Source: Fistulifera solaris (lineage: Eukaryota > Bacillariophyta > Bacillariophyceae > Naviculales > Stauroneidaceae). Taken from it: a stretch of 64,000 nucleotides of DNA. The position numbers were made by a program, and so were the translations under genes. The notes under the pieces are model-generated. The model ran no database searches. It was not told the origin of the DNA and saw only the letters and a list, made by a program, of their open reading frames with translations. Below, piece by piece: positions 48,034 through 60,500 of this stretch. Position 1 is the first letter of the stretch; every line of letters starts with the position of its first letter. Location of the stretch: contig AP026127.1 in NCBI GenBank assembly GCA_030295235.1, forward strand, positions 1,471,813-1,535,812, written 5' to 3'.

Positions 48034-51000
48034 ATGGAAGGCTTTCTTGCTTCGTTTTCTCCTCCATCTCAGAAGGATGAGACGTATGCTGACGTATCGG
48101 CTGATGTAACGGCCGCTTTGCAAGCGCTGTCTCATGCTCTCGAAGCAGCACTAACAATCGCATCCGTCTCGTCCTCTTCACCGTCTTTTCCTACACAACG
48201 TGACGCTATTACAGCAGATTGGCTGCTTCAAAAATGTACTTTACAAGATTCCTTTTTAACTCCGCAGCAACTTGCAATGTCAATTTGGGAAACAGCGCAT
48301 TTAGAGAATGAGATGCAACAGCAGGAGGCACTCTTTCAATTGTTGGGCGAGCAAAATTTCGATCTTCTGCTGGAACTGACACCACAGTTACCACAAATCG
48401 CTAAAATAGCGCGACATTCGATAGAAGCAGCCGTCAATTCCGCTGCTCCTACTACTCCTTCCGATCCAGAGGTCTTTGTTGACGTAGAAGAAGAGAGACG
48501 TATCTATTTACGAGAACAAGCGGCGCAAGCCGCACGAACGGCATCACTGGCAAAGGCGGAACTGGAGGCACTTATGACTGTCACTTCAGGAGCTACACAT
48601 GCAGCAATATCCAAGAAACAGGAAAAACAAGCGAGGAAGTTCGCGGAAAAGGCACAAAAGCAAGCAGCTGCGGCTTTACAACAAGCGAAAGATGCGGGGG
48701 CGATTTTGGACGAAGACGATTGGCTCGCTGTCTCGAGTACTGGATGGGGAGAGGGCGGTTTGGTTAACCAGGATGCAGCTTCTCTCATAGCATTTCAGCA
48801 GTCACTACTTCCCGAAGGGACCAAAGAATACTACGAAATGAAAGGTTTGCCGGCCGATGCTGAATACTTCGAAGACGACAATATGAAACGTGTCTTGATT
48901 CCAGCTATTCCTAGAGACACGGCGAAACTTCGTTCGCGGCTCAAAATTGTGGATGTAATAACGGATCCTCGAGAAGCGGCGCCGTTTTATGGAACGACGT
49001 CGTTAAATCCAATGCAGTCGACCGTCTTTGAACGCGCGTTTCACAGTCGTGACAATCTGCTCATATGTGCTCCAACAGGAGCTGGAAAGACAAATGTCGC
49101 ACTTTTGACCGTAGTGGCGCATTTTAGAGACGTTGGTTTGCTGAATGCTCCTGGGCGCATGGACACGGGACACAAAGTCGTTTACATTGCTCCAATGAAA
49201 GCTCTGGCGCAAGAAGTCGTCGAAAAGTTCTCTTCTAAGCTGAAACCGTTCATTGTACGTGAATTGACGGGTGATATGCAGTTAACCAGAGCAGAAGCAG
49301 ACTCGGCACAGGTCATTGTGACAACTCCGGAAAAATGGGATGTTGTGACACGAAAGAGTGGAACGGATGAGTCATCGTTAGGGAATCAGTGCGGCCTCTT
49401 GATCATCGACGAAGTCCATTTGTTAGCCGACGAACGTGGGGCTGTGGTTGAATCGGTCGTGGCGCGTTTACACCGTTTAGTAGAAAGTCGACAAAAACAA
49501 GTCAGAATTGTCGCGTTGTCAGCGACGCTACCAAATTATGGGGACGTGGCCGACTTTCTACAAGTTCCTTCCAGTGGAGTATTCTTCTTTGGACCCGAAC
49601 ATCGCCCTGTTCCATTACAGCAGCAGTTTATCGGTGTCGGTACGAAGAAGATGCCGCGAGATGTCCGCGAGCAGAAAATGAATGAATTATGCTTCGACGC
49701 TGTTCTCGATTCTCTGAAGCGCGGGTATCAAGTCATGGTGTTTGTGCATTCTCGTAAAGGGACTGGAGATACAGCCCGTGCCTTGGCAGAGCAAGCCAGC
49801 AGTGAAGGGCTACTGGATAAATATTTTGTGAACGAAGAGAAGGCCAAGCATTATGCGGCAAGAGTTCAAAAATCTCGCAACAGACAAGTGACACAGTTTT
49901 TTGAACAGGGCTTAGGAATTCATCACGCCGGTATGCTTCGAGGTGATCGCAAACTGACGGAACAAATGTTCTTCGACGGCGCAATTCAGGTTTTGTGTTG
50001 CACTGCAACTTTGGCGTGGGGTGTTAACTTGCCTGCGCATACTGTTGTAATCAAGGGAACGGATGTTTACAATCCGGAAAAAGGTGGAAATGTTGATCTG
50101 AGTATCTTAGACGTCCAGCAGATCTTTGGTCGCGCCGGTCGTCCGCAATTCGATAGTTCTGGTGAAGCTATTCTGATCACTTCTCTCGACGCCTTTCCTC
50201 GTTATATGGATAAACTAGTACGGCCCATTCCGATTGAATCGAATTTCAGCAAGCAGCTCGCTGATCATCTGAACGCAGAGATCGCTGGAAGGACAGTCAC
50301 AACGATTACGGAAGCAGCTACATGGCTCACCTACACGTATATGTACGTACGAATGGGAAAAAATCCTCTACAATACGGAATGCGGCCTGACGATGGCAGC
50401 GATCCGCTTGCCATTCGAGAACATTGCCTTTCCCTTGTTACAGAGGCCGCCAAGCTTCTCGAAGCCAATAAAATGATCTCCTTTCATGCTATGAGCGGCA
50501 ATCTTTCAGTGAAAGATAAAGGCCATGTTGCTGCGCACTATTACATTCAGGCTGAAAGCATCGAGGTTTTTAACGAGCGGTTCTCGCGATCGATGGTTCC
50601 TACTGACAGTGATTTATGCCGCACCATTTGCCTCGCGAATGAATTTAACAATTTAAAGTTACGCCCGGAAGAGGTTGAAGAGTTACAAGCGGTCGCTCAG
50701 AAAATACCATTGAAGATAATTGCACCTGGAGCGGACGAAATAGGGAGGAGTTTGATTGTTGATGCAGCGGATAAGGCTTTTGTGCTGCTACAAGCTTTCA
50801 TCACGCGGGAAAGAATCAAGTCATTTACGCTCATCTCAGACATGAATTACATCGAATCCAACGCAGCTCGGATCGCTAGAGCTTTGTTTGAAATGTCGAA
50901 GCGTGAAAGCCGGGCAACGACGACAGTAAAGATGCTGCGAATTGCGAAGAGCATTGAAAAACAACTCTGGTGGTTCCAAACTCCTCTGCGCGTGTTCGAA

Positions 51001-54000
51001 GACGAAATTCAGGCTCATGTATTCTCGGCGTTGGAGAATTACATCAGCAACCGTTCTTATGATGCCTTCGAGGCGACCCTTTCCTTGATGGAGCTGCAGG
51101 CGAGCGAAGTTGGACAGATTTGCAAATCGCGGAATATTGGAGGAAAAGTTCAGCGATTGATATCAATGCTTCCTCGGCTTGAATTGACGTGCAACATTCA
51201 TCCGGTCACGAGAGCGGTTTTGCGTATGCACGTCACGATAGAAGCTGATTTTAATTGGTCTAAACGATGGCATGGTGCAACGGAGTCGTTTTGGATCATG
51301 GTTGAAGATCCTGATGCGGACCGCACGTACCATGCTGAGCTAATCACTTTGCAGTTTCGCACATACCAGGATCCGATACAGCTTGAAATTTGGATTCCCG
51401 CATTCGACAAACTTCCTGACCAATACACTGTACGAGCTATATCGGATTCATGGGTCGGGGTTGAGCAGATTTTACCAGTCCTTTTGCATGGTAAGCCGAA
51501 AAGATTATATGGAAATGGCACCTGGTACCCGAAACAGATACTTACTATTTCCCCCAGACGTGCAATTTCCGGCATCTCAAGATTTAAAAACAGACGTACT
51601 TGACCTTACCCCTCTTCCGATTTCCGCTCTCCAAAATAATCGATACGAGAGACTTTATACCAAATTTGAAACATTCAACCCGGTAAGTCAGCATTGCTTG
51701 GTCTTCCTTATGCTTCCTCTTTTCTCACGTTGCTCGTTCAGATCCAAACACAGCTATTTCATGTGCTGTACCACACCGACTTTCCAGTCTTTTTAGGCGC
51801 CCCCACAGGGTCCGGGAAGACGATCATAGCAGAGCTAGCGTTTTTGCGCATGAAAAACGTCCACGCGGACGGAATTTGCGTCTATATAGCGCCTTTGAAA
51901 GCTTTAGCCCGAGAGCGCCTCAAAGAATGGCAAAAACGATTAGTGGACTGGACAGTGCTAGAACTTTCGGGCGATACGCACCATGATCAATCAGCTTTGC
52001 AGAGAGCCGATATATTGGTGTGCACTCCCGAAAAATGGGACCTTGTGAGTCGTTCGTGGGTATCGAAAAGTTTCGTTCAACGTGTGCGTCTACTTGTGTT
52101 GGATGAAGTTCATTTACTCGGGGAAGAACGCGGAGCTGTTTTGGAGGCGATTGTAAGCAGGACACGATTCATCTCGCGACATCTTTTGGACAAAGGCGGT
52201 GCAGACCAATTCACTGACAACAAAGAGCCAACGCGCATCATTGGACTTAGCACAGCGATTGCGAATCCAACAGATCTAGCCGACTGGATGGGGATTGATA
52301 CGACGAGCTTCGGGTCACAGAAGCTGAGAGGATTGTACAATTTTCGACCAAGCGTGCGTCCCGTCCCTGTCACTGTCTGGGTGCAAGGGTACGCCGGTAG
52401 GCATTATTGTCCCCGAATGGCAACCATGAACAAACCTTGCTACGCGGCAATCAAAGAACATTCTTCTGCGAAACCAGTTCTAATTTTTGTAGCCTCGCGA
52501 CGTCAGACGCGCCTTACTGCACTTGATCTGATAAGTTATGCCGCCGCCGATGAGCTTCCTCGAAGGTTCCTTCATACGGAGGACCGTTACATGGAAGATG
52601 TAGCCTCGCAACTCTCCGACGCTTCGCTCCGCCATACAATGCAGTTTGGAGTCGGCCTCCACCATGCCGGATTGTCAACTTCGGATCGCGACGTAGTTGA
52701 GCGCATGTTTTTGTCGGGTGACATTCAGATTTTGGTGGCAACAGCAACGCTTGCTTGGGGAGTTAATTTACCTGCACATCTCGTCATCGTGAAGGGCACC
52801 GAGTATTTCGACGGGAAGAAGCATGGGTATGTCGACTATCCACTTACAGACGTACTGCAGATGATTGGACGAGCTGGACGTCCTGGATTTGATACGGAAG
52901 CAAAAGCGGTCGTCATGGTGCAAGAGGAGAAAAAGACGTTTTATTCGAAAGTAAGTGCTGAATGCCTTTTTGGTGCTTTGACCTTTTCGCTAATGTGCGC
53001 CGTTCGCAGTTCCTCTATTCTCCATTTCCCGTTGAATCATGCTTGCGCGAACGTTTACCGGAAGTATTGAATGCTGAAATTGCTGGCGATACGATTCAGT
53101 CGCTAAACGAAGCTTTTGGATACATGTCGTGGACTTTTTTCGGCCGACGAATGAAGGTGAATCCATCTTACTATGGTGTTAGTGTTCGGTCTTCAGAATC
53201 TGCAGACGAAGATGTTCTAGACGCTATTGAAAACGTCGTTGAATCCGCCTTATTGTTACTTCGCACGAATGGCTGTCTGTTACAGGACGACAAGGAAAAT
53301 TTGTCATCAACATCGTTGGGCAAATGCGCCTGCAACTATTACCTGAAACACGAAACGCCTCGGCAGATGCAAATTGGTATTCGCGAGTCCATTAAATGGA
53401 CGAACGAAAATATCAAAAGCAATTTATCTTTTTATCATGGTGTGATTCCTCTCCTGCGGACCGAAAGAATGGAGGAAGTATCCTCCGCCTGGATTTTGTA
53501 TTCGCTGTGTGCCACCCATGAATTCGATGAGCTTCCTGTACGTCACAACGAGGAATTTTTAAATAAGGAGCTAAGTGAAAGCTTGCCTTGGGGTCCTGAC
53601 ACAGCTTCTCTTTTAAGCCCTGGGGCGTACATTCATCACAACGAAGAAGTGTTCCTAGATCCGCACACAAAAGCCTTCTTGTTGATCCAAGCCTTCTTGG
53701 CGAAGTCAAAGCTTCCCATCAGCGACTATGTCAACGATACCAAAACTGTTTTTGATAACCTCCCTCGCCTACTTGCCGCCATGGAGTATCTAGCTCTCAA
53801 CGAAGATGTTGGCATCCCCGGATCTTTTGAAGTAGTGACTCACTTCACAAAGACACGACAATTAATAAATGCGGTGTGCATGCCGAATCAGAGTCCGATG
53901 TCGCAGCTGGGAAATGGGGCTGAAAATTTGTCGATGTCCTTGTTCGAGCTAAGGTGCATGAAGCGCGAAGAGGCGCAATCGCTTTTTCCGAAACAAAAGA

Positions 54001-54374
54001 CTGATCGATTGTTGAGTGCACTGTATGCTTTGCCGCTTGTAACCGCATCCAATATCTCCATTTCTCCCACTACGGACAAAGCGACCGGAACTACAACGGG
54101 AAACCTGTGCCTGGATTTGGACTTGAACGTTTCGCCGACAAAAAGAGGCACCGAACCATGGGGTGTGAAGTTGTTAGTTGGAAGTTTCGAAAACCACATT
54201 TTGCTTGGTCATGCATCCTTGTCACTCGGTTCCGCACAATCGCGTCGCGTAAATATTGAATTCGACTGGAGAGAGGCAAAGGCTCACGGAGGTCCGGATG
54301 CTGCGATTGTAATTCGCTGCTTGTTAGATCAAACACGTGGCCTAGATTGGGAGCAAATGATAAAGTTGCAATAA
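48034..54374 (+). CDS. Ski2-like double-cassette helicase, ASCC3/Slh1 type
   Basis: Three exons (48034-51682, 51742-52950, 53010-54374) with two 59-base introns; about 2,073 residues. Start at the ATG at 48034 (MEGFLASFSPPSQ). Two helicase cassettes each end in a Sec63 module. Cassette 1: APTGAGKTNVALL, TTPEKWDVVTRK, LIIDEVHLLADERG, LSATLPNY, QIFGRAGRPQFD. Cassette 2: GAPTGSGKTIIAELA, TPEKWDLVSRSW, LLVLDEVHLLGEERG, MIGRAGRPGFD. Both motif sets look active, and WDxVSRSW in the second matches ASCC3/Slh1 rather than Brr2, whose second cassette is degenerate. The frame breaks at the C run near 51552: dropping one C joins KQILTIS to PDVQFPASQDLK. In yeast and humans this helicase clears collided ribosomes and assists alkylation repair with ALKBH3. 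Family firm. Confidence 0.92.
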
Positions 54375-54412
54375 GAATTGTAGGTAGAACTTTATCATTT
54401 ATTGTTCAGCTA

Positions 54413-54991
54413 TCATTTATTTAACCGAAAATAGACTTTTTTGGCAGGAGTAGCCGCAGCCAGAGTTTCCTTGGCGACTTCGACGTGCTTGGCGGCGTTC
54501 GCCAAGTCGTCAAAAACGTTTAGGCAAACACCATTTTTATCCAAAACATAAGTGACACGTCCTGGGAAAAGACCAAATGCGGCTTTTGGGACTCCGAAAG
54601 CCTTTCGGACCGCGTCGCCTTCATCCGCCAAAATGGAAAAGCATAAACCCAACTCTTTCGCAAAGGCTTGCTTTGATGCAACGCCTTGTCCGGAGATTCC
54701 GACGACGTCAGCGTTGTACGTCTTGCGAATATCCTTGACCGCATCATTGAAGGAATTAGCTTGCACAGTGCAGCCAGGCGTCGAGTCAGCTGGATAGAAG
54801 TAAACAACTAGAGGCTTTTTGAAGCTAGATCGCTTCACCGTTTTGCCGTTCTGATCGACGAGGGCGAAATCAGGGGCAGTTTCTCCGACGGCAAGATTCA
54901 ACGCCGTCGACGAAGCCATCATTCGCTCAGCAGGAGCAAATGCCGATGCCGAAGCAGCGAAGAGAAAGGCGATAGAAGATGAAAGCTTCAT
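54413..54991 (-). CDS. Plastid peroxiredoxin Q (BCP family)
   Basis: Starts at the ATG at 54991 ([20 protein letters not shown]). The first 17-20 residues are a signal peptide ending at ASA-FAP, the diatom/heterokont plastid-import motif; a short transit peptide follows. The mature part has the BCP fold: [39 protein letters not shown] with the peroxidatic Cys, then [17 protein letters not shown]. Most PrxQ proteins have a resolving Cys five residues after the first (CTxxxC); here that position is Asn, so it is probably a 1-Cys type or uses a distant Cys (in ELGLCFSIL or NGVCLNVF). It would reduce peroxides in the chloroplast. Tail-to-tail with the helicase, 38 bases apart. ORF sequence upstream of 54991 is not part of it. 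Confidence 0.93.
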   Translation of the reverse strand: MKLSSSIAFLFAASASAFAPAERMMASSTALNLAVGETAPDFALVDQNGKTVKRSSFKKPLVVYFYPADSTPGCTVQANSFNDAVKDIRKTYNADVVGISGQGVASKQAFAKELGLCFSILADEGDAVRKAFGVPKAAFGLFPGRVTYVLDKNGVCLNVFDDLANAAKHVEVAKETLAAATPAKKVYFRLNK

Positions 54992-57537
54992 GGTGACTTG
55001 CTGTTTGCGTAATGAACGTAGTACGGGTAAGATAGTTTTTTGATGAGTGATGTGCTTGTGAAAGGAAACGATGAAAAAAAAAAAAAAAACATTGGGAGAG
55101 TGAGTCATCGGCTCATTGTCTTGCATCGTGCATCGGTGTTCGAGAAAAGAAGAACGCAAAACGTGTGTGACGTACGCCATCCAATCATCTTAACATCTCA
55201 AACCCTAATGCAATGGTTCTTGACCATACAGCTGCGCACAGCGCACACTAGACATGTGACTTTTCAAAATTTTCGTGAAAGTCAAGTGAAAGTAAAGTCA
55301 GTGGCCTTCAAGTAAAGTTTGCAGTGAACAGTGAACTAAGCGGTAATGAATTACTATGGTGTTTTGTGTAAGAAACGGTGTCGCACTGAGCTTATGAAAG
55401 TTAGCCCTTTCCCTCTCATCCCTAATCTACGCAGTCCTACGTACATTTACGTAGGTTGGGTACTTCAAGTGAACTCACCGAAGTCTCAAGTAAAGTGAAA
55501 GTAAAGTAAACTTCAGGTGCTCAAGTGAAGTTGCAAGTTACAGTGAAAAAGCCATATGTCTAGCGCACACCGCACACGCATGGTGTCTTATGTTTGCCCA
55601 TGGTGAATGGAACAATGGGATAAAAATGTAAAGATAGATGTAAGTAGATTGACAATGAAATTGGCTAATGCAAAATTGTGACGAGTAATTGATTATCCTG
55701 TTTGACTGGTTAAAAGAGAAAAACTGCTGAGTCATAACCTTCAGTCATTATTTATTTGTTCCTCCGCAGAAAAGAACTCCTAAAAGTCTTCTCTATAGAA
55801 TCTGTCTCACACATAGGAACTCCTACTTTCGGAAGTCCAAGCTTTAGTCTTGTTTGGTTCCCAATGTATCTTAGAGCATTCACTATCTACAGAATTACGA
55901 CCGGTACTCAGCGTTTTCCAGTGAAAATTTTTTGGACCCATAACCCTTTCGATGCTTCATTCACCAAAAAAATGTTTTTCACTGGAAAGCCCAAATTGTC
56001 ACCTTCTTTTCATTTTGTTGCTGCGGACAAACCACCATGGAAATCGATAAACGCGCTCATTTCATCATGAATATTGATGTTCATATGCTTAATCGATAGC
56101 TATAATCATTGCCGATCTGATGGTCTACTTTTTTGTTGGCGTATTCGCTCGAATTCCAAAGTTATGGGCTGAATGGAGGGAGGCTTCACCATCGACCACA
56201 CTTTTGAACCTGCGAAAGAGGGCATAAAGCCGTCGTTTCGTCAACAATAATAAGCCACTAGCTTCATAAGAATAACAGGTAATGATTCTATAATAACAAT
56301 TTATCGACAGTCGCCAAGTTATTATTTTACGGGGGTTTTCAGTTTTTGTCACCACTTGCCAAAATACTGCCATACTTTGAAGTGGCGTACTTCCACCAAC
56401 TTTCGATCAAACAAAGCGCCTCCTTTGCAAATCATCTCAATATATTAATGAGAATCAAATATCAAGTTTTTAGCCGAGGCAGAGCAATATTGAATCAATT
56501 GAAATCATATCAATCAACTGGCCATTGTCGTCGTAGCGATTATGCGAAAGTCTCTGAAGAAAGTTATTGGTGCAATGCAGCCCGTGACTGATAAAGAGAT
56601 TAGTTGGTACACTGGGTGCATTAGATTTGTCGTGAACCGTGATTGAACCTAGTGTAAATTTTTATAGAACTCCTTTTTTTGTACAACTTTGAAAGTTGTG
56701 CAAAAAACGGAGGTTGTGTAAAGATTTTATCGAGCCAGCGTAAAAAAATTGGACTTAGTGAGTGACGATCGGTTTTCACTGGCATTTTTGCCTTCTGTAA
56801 TTGTAGATAGTGAATGCTCTTAGTTACACTCTCACCCAGGTGATTGCCATACAACACAAGGCTTTATTTCTAGTCTTGTTTATTTCCGTTATGCGACTGA
56901 CTGTCCGTTGCATGTGTTGGCCTACAACATGCCATACCAACAGAATCTTAGTTTTAGTGCACGACTTACATTTGTTTATGTCTGTTTTGTATCAATATTC
57001 TATAGAGGTTTAACCCCATCTCTCCTAACTCTCGACTGGAATCCAGAACCATGACACATGGCATGGTGTTAAAATCATGATGTTATTGAAATAAAATAAA
57101 ATAAAACAGATCCGACATAGGGACTCTTTATCCGACATAAAAAATAGACATTGATATAAGCATAAAACTATGTCTTTTTTGTGCTTAGGCGATGGCCCAA
57201 AAGCAGTATGCAACAAACCGGCAATTCACACTTACAGCACTGACAATTGGAACACACAGAATGAACAAGAACTTTGAGGTGACATCTCTACTTACAGCTT
57301 TTGGAGCAATTGCAAAACAACCACTTTTAACGTCTGTGTAACTGATACAGACGCCCCTTCACACAAGAATTGTGATCCAATGAACATACTCGCTTCTAAA
57401 AAGGTGGAGAAACAAAGATTTTACGGAAGCCCTGTAAGGTGTAATAGACGAGAGGCCCGTGTAGTTAAACAAATGTATTTTGGTGCTTTATGTAATGAAT
57501 ACCGTATGACACCGATGTGACATAGATACATTGTGTA
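54992..57537. other. Gene-poor subtelomeric stretch
   Basis: The PrxQ upstream region ends in an A14 run near 55074. Beyond it I see no gene I would support over 2.5 kb. The ORF at 55756-56070 (104 codons) and others are AT-biased and lack family or domain signs. A direct-repeat region (55268-55550) is listed separately, and CCTACGTACATTTACGTAGG at about 55436-55455 is a small inverted repeat. Confidence 0.5.
55268..55550. repeat. Degenerate AAGTGAA/AAGTAAAG simple repeats
   Basis: Words such as CAAGTGAAAGTAAAG, CTTCAAGTAAAGT and CTCAAGTGAAGTTGCAAG recur about a dozen times in two patches (55268-55340 and 55465-55550), separated by a unique segment with CCTACGTACATTTACGTAGG. Confidence 0.6.
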
Positions 57538-57840
57538 CAGCTTGTGTTCGTCCGCAATACACCATGTACACCTCGTAGAAAATGTACCAGACTGTCCACA
57601 AAAATTTTTACTGTATAATTTTACGTACAAATTTCCCATTTTCATGATCATTTTTATCTTTCATGAAAACTTTGAATGAAAAAGATAAATATATAGATAG
57701 ATTCAGAATTTCGAGAGCTACAAAATAAAATTTTCGATCCGCAAACTGGGCCTTACTTTGCGTACTACAAAAATATCCATTTTCTTTGTTTAATAAGGCC
57801 TAGTTCGCGGATCAAAAAACTCTAGGGTTAGGGTTGGTAT

Positions 57841-58348
57841 GGGAATTTTTGAAGACCCATGACCACAAAAAACCCTACAAAAATAGGCCTCACGAGTGCC
57901 CAAAACGTGTTCTTGAAAACCAGATTGTTGCGGTTTAAAAATAAATCACACAATTTTCTTCAGTTTAAATTCATTTTATCATAAGGAATTGGACGATATG
58001 TATACTTTTCTCAACAAATTAAAGATCTTAGAGCAACAAACTAAAAAAAGCAATTTAGTGAAGAGCGATGATTGCCAATGCGGCTGACCGGTACTCCTTT
58101 GTACTGTTAATAATTTGTGAGCGGTACTGACCGTCAACTGATTTTTGACATTGCTTAAAATGTAATTTAATTTTTTTCTAGAAGAGATATGATAAGTCTA
58201 ATTTTATAGATCAATTTGTCTCTTTAAGCGCTTTTCATTGATATGTTATTTATATTTGCGCGACAGAAAGCGCTAAATATGGTGACGTGGGATGGGACAC
58301 TATTATTTGGTGCTGGTTTTTTGTGGTCATGGGTCTTAAAAATATCCC
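57841..58348. repeat. 34-bp inverted repeat pair bounding ~0.5 kb
   Basis: Left arm 57841-57874 (GGGAATTTTTGAAGACCCAT, then GACCACAAAAAACC) and right arm 58315-58348 match inverted with three mismatches. The left arm is next to a short telomere-like TAGGGTTAGGGTT at 57823-57835. Possibly a MITE. Confidence 0.7.
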
Positions 58349-58483
58349 TCATCACCTCATCACCTGTCCTCCATCAGTTGACTGTCTGTCCATCACCAGG
58401 TAAAAGCCGTTTTTCCGTCATAAGCTCTCTCTGCGCCCGGCCTGACCAGTGACCAGTTCAATGGGCGTACATAAAGACCTTGC

Positions 58484-59844
58484 TTTTTTGTCCAAGTCGG
58501 AGGATTTTGCCCTCCACAGAGAAGAAAAAATAATGTTCATTTATTTAAAATATAAGAAACAATCATTCCAGCAAAAGCATTAGGAGCCACAATTATGAAA
58601 GCTTTTTGATATATTTAGTTCATCATGTAAATGCATGCATGAGGCGGTCCTTAGTTGACGTCAAAAGACATCTCACCAAGTCATCTGAGCCGCCCGGTGA
58701 CTCCATAAAATTGGGTAAGTTCATGTGCCAATAAAGACATGTCTAGAAGTGAATTCTTTGATAAATAATTGTCAATGGACTGTCAATCTAGCCTTGTAGC
58801 AAATGGAAGTATCATATTGCTTTGGTTGTTCATAAAGTAGCCGGTCCGGTTTTGGGTCAATTCTGCTTTTGTTTCTTATCTGTACCGGGACTGCTATCTC
58901 TTTTATCGTGAGCTCACCTCATAGCAAAAAGACAATTTTCTCAGTAACTTTGGTTTAATAGTCTTTATCGATATCTATTTGAGCAAACCGAATTATAAAA
59001 GTATCATCTTTATTAATAAGATTGCTTGTTATCGCGAGAAATCAAATTTCCTTTTTGATAGATATTACCGGGACTGCAACCATTTGTGTCATGAGTCGTG
59101 AACTTTTTTCTTAGCCAAAAAGATATGTTTAGAAATGATTTTCTCAGTAACTTTGGTTTAATAGACTTTATTGATATCTATTTGAGAGAACAGAATTATA
59201 AAAGTATCATCTTTATTGATAAGATTGCTCGTTTTGGCTGAAATCAAATCTCCTTTATTGATAGATATTACTGGGACTGCAACCATTTGTGTCGTGAGTC
59301 GTGAACTTTTTCTTAGCCAAAAAGATATTTTTAGAAATGATTTTCTCAGTAACTTTGGTTTCATAGTCTTTACATATATCTATTTGACCAATAGGAATTG
59401 TAAAAGTACCATCTCTATTAATAAGATTGCTCGTTATGGCGACAATCAAATTTTCCTTATTGATAGATCTTACCTGGTACCTAGACTGCAATCAATTAAG
59501 TTCTTGAAATCATTTGCTTAGTCCAAAAGACATAGTTCAATGGACTTTCTATCGGTCCTTTTGAGCAAATGGATCCATAAAAATATTGTCTTTATCAATA
59601 AGATAGCTCATTACGTTGGAATCAACTTTCCTTTGTTGATAGTACTGGGACTGCAATCGATTAAGTCAAAGTCAATAACTAACTGGTATAGTGCAAAGGA
59701 CTGTCTATTGGTCTCTTTGAGAGCAAAACTACAAGAGAAGGATAATATGATAGCTTGTTTGGTTGAATTGACATTGTTCTTGTCCTAAAAAACAACAAGT
59801 GGACTACAACTCTTGGACTACAATCCTCCGACTTGGAAAAAAAA
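58484..59844. mobile_element. Non-autonomous TIR element (1.36 kb) with internal tandem array
   Basis: The ends 58484-58506 (TTTTTTGTCCAAGTCGGAGG, then ATT) and 59822-59844 are inverted repeats with one mismatch. Inside lie about five diverged direct repeats of 170-200 bases, with starts marked by a CCGGGACTGC-like word near 58884, 59068, 59270, 59473 and 59645. Each includes TTTTCTCAGTAACTTTGGTT and AAAGTATCATCTTTATT. No ORF with transposase motifs. Confidence 0.65.
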
Positions 59845-60500
59845 TCGCCAAGGTGTCTACCGACAGTTATCTTGTGCGGTATAGGTCTATCTTAAAAGCG
59901 TAAACTGTGACACTGCATTCCGAAATTAGAGCAGAAAAAAGTTTCTTACACGTGGAATGTATGACATCACGATGGCCTTAATATGGACTGGCGGAGGACG
60001 AAGCGATGAAGGATATTTAAAGGTTCCCTTTTCACTCGAAGTATTCATGAAAGATAAAAATGATCATGAAAATGGGAAATTTATGCGTAAAATTATACAG
60101 TAAAAATTTTTGTGGACAGTCTGGTACATTTTCTCACGAGGTGTACATGGTGTAATGACGGACGAACACCAGCTGTAGCACCTAGGAGCAATCCCGCTGG
60201 GTCCCTCTGAGGACTCGGGATTGAATATTAAAGAAGAATATTAGAAAGATAATAGAAAATGACTACTTTATTGGCTACGGCACCCCGTTTGCATTGTAAT
60301 GGTGGTCTTGTTCATTGTTGTTTGAAGCATATTATTTTGTGTGTGTGTCGCAGCGCGGAAAGCGGAGAAAAGTCGGAAAATTTTATAAAAGTTTTTGGTC
60401 CTTCCTTGGGCCCTAAATTTTATTTGAAGGTGATAAAATTTTAATAACCAAAAGTACACTTTAACCCACAGTAAATTTCCTTTCCTTAGGTTAGGGTTAG

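Larger units (their letters stand above)
57538..60175. mobile_element. 2.6-kb segment bounded by ~130-bp inverted repeats
   Basis: The left arm (57538-57666) and right arm (60045-60175) are reverse complements at about 90% identity: CTTGTGTTCGTCCG..., TGTACACCTCG..., AAAATTTTTACTGTATAATT and TTTTTATCTTTCATGA on the left all recur inverted on the right. The interior contains a second inverted repeat and a TIR-bounded element with a tandem array (both listed), and no transposase gene I can recognise. It is either a composite non-autonomous transposon or a subtelomeric inversion product. No clear target duplication is visible. Confidence 0.65.

Noticed and set aside
54992-55180. N-terminal extension of PrxQ to 55180
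   Set aside because: The ATG at 54991 starts a textbook signal peptide ending in ASAFAP; the upstream stretch includes a run of Phe from the A14 tract and would hide that signal.
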